A program made the position numbers and the translations under genes. A stretch of 5,893 bases of DNA, taken from positions 11,789 to 17,681 of the forward strand of contig DAIDAB010000023.1 in NCBI GenBank assembly GCA_027310845.1, read 5' to 3'. How positions within the stretch are numbered: the first letter of the stretch is position 1; every line of letters begins with the position of its first letter. Under the pieces are notes generated by a model. That model made no database searches and was not told where the DNA came from. It was given only the letters and a program-made list of their open reading frames with translations. Shown piece by piece: positions 1 through 5,321 of this stretch. Source of the DNA: a bacterium. GTDB lineage: Archaea > Thermoproteota > Nitrososphaeria > Nitrososphaerales > CADDZS01.

Positions 1-39
1 AATGTGTGCTAAACATGAAATTCCTGCCCTTTCATCCAT
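1..39 (-). CDS. Possible N-terminal fragment of a leftward gene cut by the window edge
   Basis: On the minus strand an ATG at 39-37 opens a frame that stays open to the window edge, giving 13 residues beginning MDERAGISCLAHI. An AT-rich box (AAAATATC, 66-59) lies about 24 bases upstream of the ATG, a spacing that suits a leaderless archaeal transcript. There is no Shine-Dalgarno site. The fragment is too short to assign a family. It is called only because of the start-plus-promoter arrangement and could be chance. Confidence 0.22.
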   Translation of the reverse strand, partial: MDERAGISCLAHI

Positions 40-58
40 TTCTATCAAGTGTAGACAA

Positions 59-66
59 GATATTTT
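59..66 (-). promoter_or_regulatory. TATA-like box for a leftward transcript
   Basis: AAAATATC read on the minus strand, centred about 24 bases before the ATG at 39. The spacing fits TBP/TFB-driven leaderless initiation. It is inferred from position and composition only. Confidence 0.25.
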
Positions 67-101
67 CTCGTTGTCTTCATCGCGTTGCTTTCGGTGGTTT
101 G

Positions 102-110
102 TATATAAAA
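102..110 (-). promoter_or_regulatory. Strong TATA-like box, probably leftward
   Basis: TTTTATATA on the minus strand is the best match to an archaeal TATA box in the window. Read leftward it is preceded by purine-rich GGAGAA, as expected of a TFB recognition element. Read rightward the preceding bases are T/G-rich, so leftward is favoured. It lies about 26 bases before an ATG at 80 that opens an 11-codon ORF ending at 45. It could serve that mini-ORF, an RNA, or the gene at the left edge. Confidence 0.35.
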
Positions 111-187
111 TTCTCCTATCGAGAAATAGCAACTCGTATACCATTCAACCCTGAGAGTCAATCTTGGAAGAGATAAAGCCTCATCAG

Positions 188-228
188 TCAGCCTTTTGAA
201 GTGCCACTTCAGCCTTTGCTTCAGCCTT
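188..228. repeat. Three copies of TCAGCCTT
   Basis: TCAGCCTT occurs at 188-195, 209-216 and 221-228. The last two are extended to CTTCAGCCTT (207-216 and 219-228). The spacings are 21 and 12 bases, both multiples of three. Read on the minus strand in one frame the region encodes a short Ala/Lys/Glu-rich stretch ending in TGA (KAEAKAEVALQKAD). That frame has no useful start codon, so it may be a decayed gene end or a chance repeat. Confidence 0.4.
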
Positions 229-254
229 GATCCGTCGAGAGATTCGATCTAAAA

Positions 255-809
255 TTGAGTAAAGGAAAGTCTCTTAGTCCCAAAATTTTGAATTCGAAGA
301 TCCTTGCGAGCTCGTGGAGACTTGAGCTCGTCGAAGACGAATTGCAATATTCTAGAAACCCTCCATTTCGATATGTCAGGATCAAACTACCTGAGTCTGT
401 CGTCGTACTAGCTAGACGGAACATTGACAGAAGGATTCCACTTGTGCAACAGTATCGGCATGGAGCTGAAGGATTGTTCTGGGAACTACCTGCAGGTTAT
501 ATCGAGGAAGGAGAAAGTGCACTCAGCTGCGTCAATCGGGAATTCAGAGAAGAAGTTGGCTACGATCTGAATGGAGCAAAGGAAGTTGGAGCCTTCTACA
601 TCCAGCCTTCAAAGTCGAACCAACTGGTTCACGTTTTCACAGGCAATGTTGGGAAATACAATCCAATGGATCCTGACAATACGGAAAGCATCGACTCAAA
701 GTTCTTTTCACAAGATGAGGTCTGGAAGATACTTTCTAAGAAACCTTCAGCGATGCACATACTTACGTTTCTCTTGCTAGAATCTAGGAAGAGAAAGTTG
801 CGGCCTTAG
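255..809 (+). CDS. Nudix hydrolase, ADP-ribose pyrophosphatase type
   Basis: This is a 184-residue Nudix protein that probably hydrolyses ADP-ribose or a related nucleoside diphosphate sugar to AMP plus a sugar phosphate in the cytoplasm. The Nudix box is complete and matches GX5EX7REUXEEXGU: Gly81, Glu87 and R95-E-F-R-E-E-V-G-Y103, where the glutamates bind the catalytic metal. Upstream, VQQYRHG (64-70) and FWELPAG (75-81) are typical of the ADP-ribose pyrophosphatase branch, as is Pro118, 15 residues after the box. The usual S-D-E after that proline reads S-N-Q (121-123), so substrate choice is less certain. The frame opens only at 231, so TTG at 255 is the earliest start. TTG at 288 is an alternative, and neither has a clear Shine-Dalgarno site. 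The last 26 bases overlap the convergent glycosyltransferase gene. Confidence 0.9.
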   Translation: MSKGKSLSPKILNSKILASSWRLELVEDELQYSRNPPFRYVRIKLPESVVVLARRNIDRRIPLVQQYRHGAEGLFWELPAGYIEEGESALSCVNREFREEVGYDLNGAKEVGAFYIQPSKSNQLVHVFTGNVGKYNPMDPDNTESIDSKFFSQDEVWKILSKKPSAMHILTFLLLESRKRKLRP

Positions 810-2016
810 AGAGTGGTTTGTTGCTGTATTTTTTCCCTTTCCACACGAATCCCGCTCCACGCGAAATTTTCACAGAAGCAGAAATTATAGCTATGAGGAA
901 AATAAGACATCCAAGTGGATACAATAACGGATACGCCCCAACCTTGGCTGAGATCTGCCTCAGCTCCATCCCAGCAATCAAAAGAAAGCTTGCAATGCTC
1001 GCGAGACTTGAGACAAATGCTATGTTGACAAAAGACAGCAATGGAAAAAAGATGTGAACGACAAAATCTAGGTACAAACAACCCAAGAAAACAATCAATG
1101 GAAAAATTCCAAGAAAGAACATCAGCACTGCGTTAAGCGTAGCCCAAAGTCCGTACGGCCTGATTGAATCTGAAAAAACTCTCTCAAGCCCATGGAAAAC
1201 ACTCGGCAAATCGGTCTCCCAATCAGTGTCAGCAAATTCCTGGCCTCTTTCCACTCGCAGTTTATAACCAGATGATTTGGCAAGATGGGCGATAGCCGCA
1301 TCTTCTACGAGTTTATCCTTCACCTTTTCATGCCCACCCAATGCCTCATAGACTTTGCGCCGGACAAGTATGAAAGTACCGAATACGTATGCGCGTTCAT
1401 TCCGCACATCATTCACTTTTGACATTGGATACAGCAAATTTATGGCGCCGGTCAGAAGTGGCATTATTGCATTGGACCAGATTCCATGCAATCTCACACT
1501 GGGAGAGATTGAGAACATGTCATAGGAATGGGATTCGAAATAAGAAAGCGCAAGCTCAACCGTGCTTGGTTTAAAATTCGAATCTGCGTCCACAAAAAGA
1601 AGAGCCTCGCCTCGCGAGTGCTCGAATCCCTTCTGACATGGCCAACTCTTGCCAACCCAGCCTAGAGGTTTCTCCCCTGCATCAAAGAGACTAATTCTAT
1701 TGTCAGATTCTTCAGTTTCTTCTACAATGTTCGCCGTTCTGTCTGAAGAATCGTCATCGACCACGATTATCTCAAAGTTTCGATAAGTCTGAGCTAACAG
1801 CGATTTCAGACATCTGGCGATTACCTGCTCTTCATTTTTTGCAGTTACAATAATCGAAAGGAAAGGTGAACTTACAAGCTTAAACTCATCCTTTTGTTTC
1901 AGCGATTCAGAGAATTTTGGCCCGTGCTTCTGGGTGGAATAGAGGTAGAGTCCAATTAAAACACCGCCCAGCGCTGAGAGCACCGAAAATACAGTTGCAA
2001 CAAGTGATAGGATCAT
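784..2016 (-). CDS. Membrane glycosyltransferase family 2, CrtQ/HpnB-like
   Basis: This 410-residue GT-A fold enzyme is anchored in the membrane and should transfer a sugar from an NDP-sugar to a lipid or lipid-linked acceptor. An N-terminal membrane helix (about 1-26) leads to the GT2 core: [10 protein letters not shown] (54-63), DDDSSD (87-92), the metal-binding DAD (143-145) and the catalytic ED pair (238-239). [12 protein letters not shown] (119-130) is the signature of the carotenoid/hopanoid glycosyltransferase group (CrtQ, HpnB). Three or four hydrophobic helices (about 292-316, 318-350, 360-381) and a [10 protein letters not shown] tail (389-398) complete the usual layout. I chose ATG at 2016 because GGTGAT (2029-2024), complementary to the 16S 3' end, sits 7 bases before it. 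An earlier in-frame GTG (2028) lies inside that site. It follows the DUF354 gene by 38 bases and is probably co-transcribed with it. The acceptor cannot be read from sequence. Confidence 0.87.
   Translation of the reverse strand: MILSLVATVFSVLSALGGVLIGLYLYSTQKHGPKFSESLKQKDEFKLVSSPFLSIIVTAKNEEQVIARCLKSLLAQTYRNFEIIVVDDDSSDRTANIVEETEESDNRISLFDAGEKPLGWVGKSWPCQKGFEHSRGEALLFVDADSNFKPSTVELALSYFESHSYDMFSISPSVRLHGIWSNAIMPLLTGAINLLYPMSKVNDVRNERAYVFGTFILVRRKVYEALGGHEKVKDKLVEDAAIAHLAKSSGYKLRVERGQEFADTDWETDLPSVFHGLERVFSDSIRPYGLWATLNAVLMFFLGIFPLIVFLGCLYLDFVVHIFFPLLSFVNIAFVSSLASIASFLLIAGMELRQISAKVGAYPLLYPLGCLIFLIAIISASVKISRGAGFVWKGKKYSNKPLSKAATFSS
827..842 (+). terminator. Pyrimidine tract, likely terminator of the Nudix gene
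   Basis: TATTTTTTCCCTTTCC begins 18 bases after the Nudix stop codon and contains six consecutive Ts. Archaeal RNA polymerase can terminate at such T-runs without a hairpin, and none is seen here. The tract lies inside the end of the opposite-strand glycosyltransferase gene. Confidence 0.4.
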
Positions 2017-2023
2017 TCCCAAT

Positions 2024-2029
2024 ATCACC
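2024..2029 (-). promoter_or_regulatory. Shine-Dalgarno site GGTGAT that decides the glycosyltransferase start
   Basis: GGTGAT matches the archaeal anti-Shine-Dalgarno sequence (AUCACC) exactly and has a 7-base spacer to ATG 2016. It overlaps the alternative GTG start at 2028-2026, which therefore is unlikely to be used. It is the clearest ribosome binding site in the window and fits an internal gene of an operon. Confidence 0.6.
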
Positions 2030-2054
2030 TTTGACTTGTTTAGAACGGAACGTT

Positions 2055-3101
2055 TCAGCGAATATTGCTGAACACGAATCTGACTGGATCTTCGAATTTG
2101 CTTGTGATTTTTCTTGCACGTTTAGCAAATTGACGAGCTTCGCGATCCAAGTTCTGAACCAGGTTTTTTGTTAAAAGCGCAAGCTCGTGCGGGTCAGAGG
2201 CCTTTATACTGAGCTTCTCTGGAAAATAAAAATTCTCAAACACATCGAGGCGAGCTGAAGGAAAGTAGGAAATGTTGGGGATGCCTAGCAGAGCAGCTTC
2301 CTGTGTCATCGTTCCGCCTCCACCTATGACGAGATCTGCATTTGACAACAGTTCAGGCCCGTTTACGGTTGTCTTGGGAACGACAGTTTTGCTTCCAAAC
2401 ATTTTATTTGCCCAAATCCGTTGTTCATCGTATCTTGGGACTAGTGTGATTTCAAAATTCCCTGCCCTCTTGATCAAACCTATAAGTTTCTCAAGAGATG
2501 CTGATATGCCCTTGCCAGACTGCATGTAGCTTGCAAATGATTCTTCGAGTCTTATCACTACGCGCTGGGTTCGATGTCTTTGACCGCGTTCGGTCGTCGG
2601 CTTTGCGACAAGCCAGGCCCACGGATCTAGAGCGTGATAGCTCTTTATCTGGGACTCTTCCAACCCGTATTTCATCCACCTTTCCTTTATTATTGGAAAT
2701 GGAGAAAATAATTGTGCTGCCAGAGGCACAGCAAGCCTCGCCGGCGCAGATGCATGCGGTGAATCGCTGCAAATGAAGTGTTTTGTGCCAATTCCAAAAC
2801 TTATTCTCGCCGCTTCGGGAGAAATGAAGGAAAAGGAAAAATCAAAATGATTGTTTGCTACAAACGAAGTAAGCTCCTTCTCGCGCTCGACACTCGCCCT
2901 GAGCTTCTCGAATAATTCCCCGCCGCCGTGCCTTCCGAAAATGATGTGAGGTAGTTTGATCTGCAGCATGAATTTGTTCAGTTCCGAGTAATTTCTTGTC
3001 GTGACTGTGATCTTGAACTTGGACGGTGCCCTTTCGACCATAGCCTTTGTAAACATGGCTTGCTTAGGCGTAAGCACGTCTATCCAAAGTCTGGTTGGCA
3101 A
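2055..3101 (-). CDS. DUF354 family protein, GT-B-like
   Basis: This 348-residue protein belongs to DUF354 (PF04007), an archaea-rich family of unproven function resembling UDP-GlcNAc 2-epimerases and MurG-type GT-B glycosyltransferases. The N-terminal Rossmann half shows LWIDVLTPKQ (5-14), VTTRNY (33-38) and the family's GRHGG (56-60), followed by CSDSPHA (111-117). The C-terminal half has VVIRLEESFASY (181-192) and a strong nucleotide-sugar loop, ADLVIGGGGTMTQEAALLGIP (255-275). No membrane helix is visible, so it should be cytoplasmic. TTG at 3101 is the only start near the family's usual N-terminus (the frame opens at 3116). No Shine-Dalgarno site is seen, as expected for a first gene. Its place before a membrane GT2 suggests it prepares or transfers a sugar in the same glycan pathway. 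That role is an inference. Confidence 0.88.
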   Translation of the reverse strand: MPTRLWIDVLTPKQAMFTKAMVERAPSKFKITVTTRNYSELNKFMLQIKLPHIIFGRHGGGELFEKLRASVEREKELTSFVANNHFDFSFSFISPEAARISFGIGTKHFICSDSPHASAPARLAVPLAAQLFSPFPIIKERWMKYGLEESQIKSYHALDPWAWLVAKPTTERGQRHRTQRVVIRLEESFASYMQSGKGISASLEKLIGLIKRAGNFEITLVPRYDEQRIWANKMFGSKTVVPKTTVNGPELLSNADLVIGGGGTMTQEAALLGIPNISYFPSARLDVFENFYFPEKLSIKASDPHELALLTKNLVQNLDREARQFAKRARKITSKFEDPVRFVFSNIR

Positions 3102-3135
3102 ATGCCGCTTTCGCTTTCAGGAATGAATAGATCTG

Positions 3136-3144
3136 CATTAAAAA
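3136..3144 (-). promoter_or_regulatory. Candidate TATA box for the DUF354-glycosyltransferase operon
   Basis: TTTTTAATG on the minus strand, about 39 bases before the TTG start at 3101. It would give a leader of roughly 10-14 bases. The bases upstream are pyrimidine-rich, so there is no good TFB element, and support is modest. Confidence 0.3.
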
Positions 3145-3188
3145 GGAGAGCTAATCCAAGCGCAATGAGAATGATCAGAAGCGAAAGG

Positions 3189-3207
3189 ATTTTCTCAATG
3201 AGAAAAT
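3189..3207. promoter_or_regulatory. Perfect 19-base dyad, possible operator
   Basis: ATTTTCTCA, one central A, then TGAGAAAAT: nine-base arms pair perfectly around a single base. It ends 3 bases before the SRPBCC TTG start, where transcription initiation or early leader would fall. An odd-centred dyad of this size is typical of a dimeric helix-turn-helix regulator site. In RNA the loop would be too tight for all pairs to form, so DNA binding is the likelier role. Confidence 0.45.
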
Positions 3208-3210
3208 TAC

Positions 3211-3669
3211 TTGGAAGGAGCCTTGCCAAAGATAGACCATTCAATTGAGATCAAAGCGCCCCGAGACAGAGTATGGGAAATCATATCTGATCTTGACAAT
3301 GAGTACGAATACTGGTACGGAACGAAGGATGTGAGAAATATATCCAGGGAAGGCAACGTCATCAACAGAGAGATAACACAGAATTTCAGAAATCACAAGA
3401 TTTTACAAAAAGCGCTTCTCCATCCGAAAGACTCTGTTGAAATAGAATATCTCAAAGGCCTTACAGAGGGCACAAAGACTATCTCAATCGAGTCTTTAAC
3501 CGAGAATCGACAAAGGGTTAAGGTTTCTTGGGACGCCCATTTCACAGGAATATTTTGGCTCCTGACACCTTGGCTCAGGAAGCACACAGCGAAAGGTGCA
3601 ATTGGGGCGCTTGAGCGTATGAAAGAGGCCGCCGAGGAGAAGCTTGACAAAGAAGCACCAGTTCCATGA
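3211..3669 (+). CDS. SRPBCC (START-like) family protein
   Basis: This 152-residue cytoplasmic protein has the SRPBCC helix-grip fold, which encloses a hydrophobic ligand cavity. The opening strand and helix DHSIEIKAPRDRVWEIISDLDN (9-30) are the classic signature of the family. Alternating strands follow (about 50-108), then a long C-terminal helix TAKGAIGALERMKEAAEEKL (126-145) that closes the cavity. Length is normal for a single-domain member. The family includes polyketide cyclases, ligand carriers and stress proteins, so no ligand or reaction can be named. TTG 3211 is the earliest start, since a TGA lies at 3199. TTG 3223 would give MPKIDHSIEIKAP, equally typical of the family, but GGAG is only 2 bases before it. 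The dyad at 3189-3207 suggests regulated expression. A 92-base spacer with its own promoter separates it from the ComA-like gene. Confidence 0.85.
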   Translation: MEGALPKIDHSIEIKAPRDRVWEIISDLDNEYEYWYGTKDVRNISREGNVINREITQNFRNHKILQKALLHPKDSVEIEYLKGLTEGTKTISIESLTENRQRVKVSWDAHFTGIFWLLTPWLRKHTAKGAIGALERMKEAAEEKLDKEAPVP

Positions 3670-3726
3670 TCGCGTTCTTTGCATCTAATTCGAGCCATAA
3701 GGCGTAGGCTTTCCCGTCTGAGTTCA

Positions 3727-3738
3727 AATAAACTTAAG
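3727..3738 (+). promoter_or_regulatory. TATA-like box for the ComA-like gene
   Basis: AATAAACTTAAG, centred about 28 bases before TTG 3762, so a transcript starting at that codon would be leaderless. Nearly the same sequence (AATAACTTAA) stands before the next gene at 4786-4795, which supports both as real promoter elements. Confidence 0.5.
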
Positions 3739-3761
3739 AGCGTGCGCAATATCTGCATCTA

Positions 3762-4745
3762 TTGCAAAAATTGAGCGATGAAGGATTCTCTATGCCTTTG
3801 GCAGGTAGGGAGGGAAAGCCCAGAGACAAAGGCCTTACGATCGTATCAGATACTGTGGGACATGTTGAGAAGGGATTCCTTGGACACATTGCGGAATCGA
3901 TTGATTATGCCAAGATAGGGTTGAGTCTACCACTAATTCTTGATAGATCCATCCTTCTTGAGAGGATCAGAATCTATCATGATATTGGGATCAAGGTGAT
4001 GAGTGGGGGAACACTGCTACAAGTTGCAATAAAGAAAGGCATTCTTTCACAGGTCCTAGAGAGGCTCAAAACGCTGGGGTTTGACACTGTTGAAGTCAGC
4101 GAATCTGCGATGGACATTTCTAAGGAACTCAAAGGGGACATTGTGCACAGGATATCATCTCTCTCGATGGAATACATTTTCGAGGTTGGGAAGAAAGATA
4201 GCAGGAACCCTCCTTCGACATCCTATCTTATATCAAAGATCGAAGAGGCGTTCGATTTCAAAACTAGCAAAGTGTTAATTGAAGCTGGCGAAGGACGAGG
4301 CATTGGGATATATGATTCGGACGGGAACATTTCTTGGGACATGCTCAACGAGCTCGTGGGGAGGTTTGGTCCGCCCAATCTCATATTCGAGGCGCCAATC
4401 AAAATGCAGAGGATTGATCTGATCTTGGAATTCGGTCCAGGAGTGAATGTAGCTGGACTTCCTCTGGATGATGTTATGGAGCTTGAGATGCAAAGGCTCG
4501 GCTTGACGACTGAGACTCTTGGGCTTTCACCGTCTGTCAGAAATGTCGAAGGTTCTCCAGCTGTGAAGTTTGTGTACCACTTGATCAGGACAGAACATCC
4601 AATTGATCAGCCTACCCTTATTCAAAAGTCAGGTCTCCCAAAAAGAACACTTCAAGCCGCCCTTAGCTACCTCATTGAGCAGGGAGTGGTCCGGGAAGTC
4701 TCCGACATGTCAGATCTACGAAGACACAAGTACACACCAAGATAG
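3762..4745 (+). CDS. Phosphosulfolactate synthase (ComA) family enzyme with C-terminal winged helix
   Basis: Residues 19 to about 250 form a ComA-family TIM barrel (PF02679). True ComA adds sulfite to phosphoenolpyruvate to make phosphosulfolactate, the first step of coenzyme M synthesis in methanogens. Family motifs are KPRDKGLTIVSD (19-30), SGGTLLQ (81-87), GFDTVEVSES (106-115), FEVGKKD (140-146), VLIEAGEGRGIGIYD (171-185) and LIFEAPIKMQ (207-216). The loop after the barrel lysine reads KIGLSL, where methanogen ComA has roughly K-x-G-W-G-T, and Gln87 stands where Glu is usual, so the substrate may differ. Residues 264-327 form a winged helix-turn-helix (recognition helix near LPKRTLQAALSYLIEQG; wing ending LRRHKYTP), not part of standard ComA. 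TTG 3762 fits the TATA box. ATG 3792, six bases after GAAGGA, is an alternative and removes no domain. Confidence 0.87.
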   Translation: MQKLSDEGFSMPLAGREGKPRDKGLTIVSDTVGHVEKGFLGHIAESIDYAKIGLSLPLILDRSILLERIRIYHDIGIKVMSGGTLLQVAIKKGILSQVLERLKTLGFDTVEVSESAMDISKELKGDIVHRISSLSMEYIFEVGKKDSRNPPSTSYLISKIEEAFDFKTSKVLIEAGEGRGIGIYDSDGNISWDMLNELVGRFGPPNLIFEAPIKMQRIDLILEFGPGVNVAGLPLDDVMELEMQRLGLTTETLGLSPSVRNVEGSPAVKFVYHLIRTEHPIDQPTLIQKSGLPKRTLQAALSYLIEQGVVREVSDMSDLRRHKYTPR

Positions 4746-4785
4746 TTCTTGCCTGCAGGTTTGTGTCTGGCGAGTAGGAGAAAGC

Positions 4786-4795
4786 AATAACTTAA
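4786..4795 (+). promoter_or_regulatory. TATA-like box for the small helical protein gene
   Basis: AATAACTTAA, 32-41 bases before ATG 4828. Initiation about 26 bases downstream would leave a leader of roughly 8-10 bases. It shares its core with the box before the ComA-like gene. Confidence 0.45.
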
Positions 4796-4827
4796 TGTAA
4801 GAAAAGAGTAGAGTCTGGACAGCATCC

Positions 4828-5319
4828 ATGGCAGAAAAGAAGGGTTCAAAGGTGAGGACAAGGCACGGAACTCGGGAAGAAGATCCTCCAAAGATCGTCC
4901 CGAGTCTCGCTGAAAAGCCAAAGGAATCAAAGGCTGACAAAATGGATGCGATAGGAAAGAGACTTGCAATCCTTGACACGAGAAGACAGGAGCTTGCGAA
5001 GGAGCTCGATGTGGCGCAAAAAAGCTCTGACTATCAAAATTTTCAGAGGCTCGGGAACAACTATCTTGGAACGATTCTCGAAAGTATCGACCTCTACATA
5101 GACCTGATCCGCGAGATCAGCTCAGAGTCAGTTGCCGGGGAATTGAAGAACGAATTTTCAGATATTGTGAAGAAAGGAAGTGCCATGAAAGAGATCGAAG
5201 TACAATCCGAGTGGATCTCAAAGGATGTCTCGCCTCTTTACGAAAAAGTTAGGCAAATTTGTGCGTGTGTATACTCAGCAGTCTCAAAGATAGACCAAGA
5301 AGCAAACAGAATCAGCTAG
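4828..5319 (+). CDS. Hypothetical charged, helical protein
   Basis: I do not recognise this 163-residue protein. Residues 1-38 are rich in Lys, Arg, Glu and Pro and probably disordered. Residues 39-163 look almost wholly helical, with heptad-like stretches (about 40-65 and 115-163) that suggest a coiled coil or helical bundle. Two cysteines (145 and 147, ICACVY) lie near the end but no zinc-binding set is present. There is no signal peptide or membrane helix. ATG 4828 is well placed behind a TATA-like box, and codon choice resembles its neighbours, which supports a real gene. It stands alone between the ComA-like gene (82 bases upstream) and the convergent Rad50-like gene, with which it shares four bases. 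The Rad50 neighbour is on the opposite strand, so no functional link can be claimed. Confidence 0.75.
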   Translation: MAEKKGSKVRTRHGTREEDPPKIVPSLAEKPKESKADKMDAIGKRLAILDTRRQELAKELDVAQKSSDYQNFQRLGNNYLGTILESIDLYIDLIREISSESVAGELKNEFSDIVKKGSAMKEIEVQSEWISKDVSPLYEKVRQICACVYSAVSKIDQEANRIS

Positions 5320-5321
5320 CT
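5314..5321. other. Palindrome holding both convergent stop codons
   Basis: AGCTAGCT is self-complementary. The rightward hypothetical gene stops with TAG at 5317-5319 and the leftward Rad50-like gene stops with TAG at 5318-5316. The two genes therefore overlap by four bases, and no separate terminator lies between them. Confidence 0.8.

Larger units (their letters stand above)
40..254. other. Mostly non-coding region before the Nudix gene
   Basis: Apart from the two leftward TATA-like boxes and the TCAGCCTT repeats, no convincing gene was found here. No tRNA fold or T-loop consensus was seen on either strand. A plus-strand frame open from 2 to 154 has a Ser/Cys/Arg-rich product that looks like noise. 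No good promoter for the Nudix gene is visible. AGATAAAG at about 170-177 is the only AT-rich candidate, and it would give a leader of some 50 bases. Confidence 0.5.
3102..3210. promoter_or_regulatory. Divergent promoter spacer between DUF354 and SRPBCC genes
   Basis: These 109 bases separate two divergent transcription units and must carry both promoters unless transcripts come from further away. Visible elements are a leftward TATA-like box (3144-3136), a perfect 9-base-arm dyad beside the rightward start, and a second direct copy of part of that dyad (CAATGAGAA at 3163-3171 and 3196-3204). The rightward TATA box is not obvious. The bases before the dyad (AGCGAAAGG) are purine-rich as in a TFB element. 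Confidence 0.45.

Noticed and set aside
2..154. Plus-strand frame with ATG at the left edge (about 50 codons)
   Set aside because: The product is rich in Ser, Cys and Arg without any domain feature, has no promoter in view, and runs opposite to better-placed leftward signals.
221..424. Minus-strand 67-residue ORF
   Set aside because: It lies wholly opposite the start of the Nudix gene and its spacer. Its low-complexity serine stretch is an antisense shadow.
1917..2174. Plus-strand 85-residue ORF across the DUF354/glycosyltransferase junction
   Set aside because: It is antisense to two well-supported genes, has no family features, and shows the Arg/Cys/Ser bias of shadow frames.
3393..3758. 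Minus-strand 121-residue ORF opposite the SRPBCC gene
   Set aside because: The SRPBCC gene on the plus strand has clear family motifs. This frame is rich in Arg, Ser and Leu without motifs.
4667..4979. Minus-strand ORFs of 87 and 100 residues opposite the 4828 gene start
   Set aside because: They overlap the winged-helix end and the plus-strand promoter and start. The hydrophobic stretches are antisense to charged codons.
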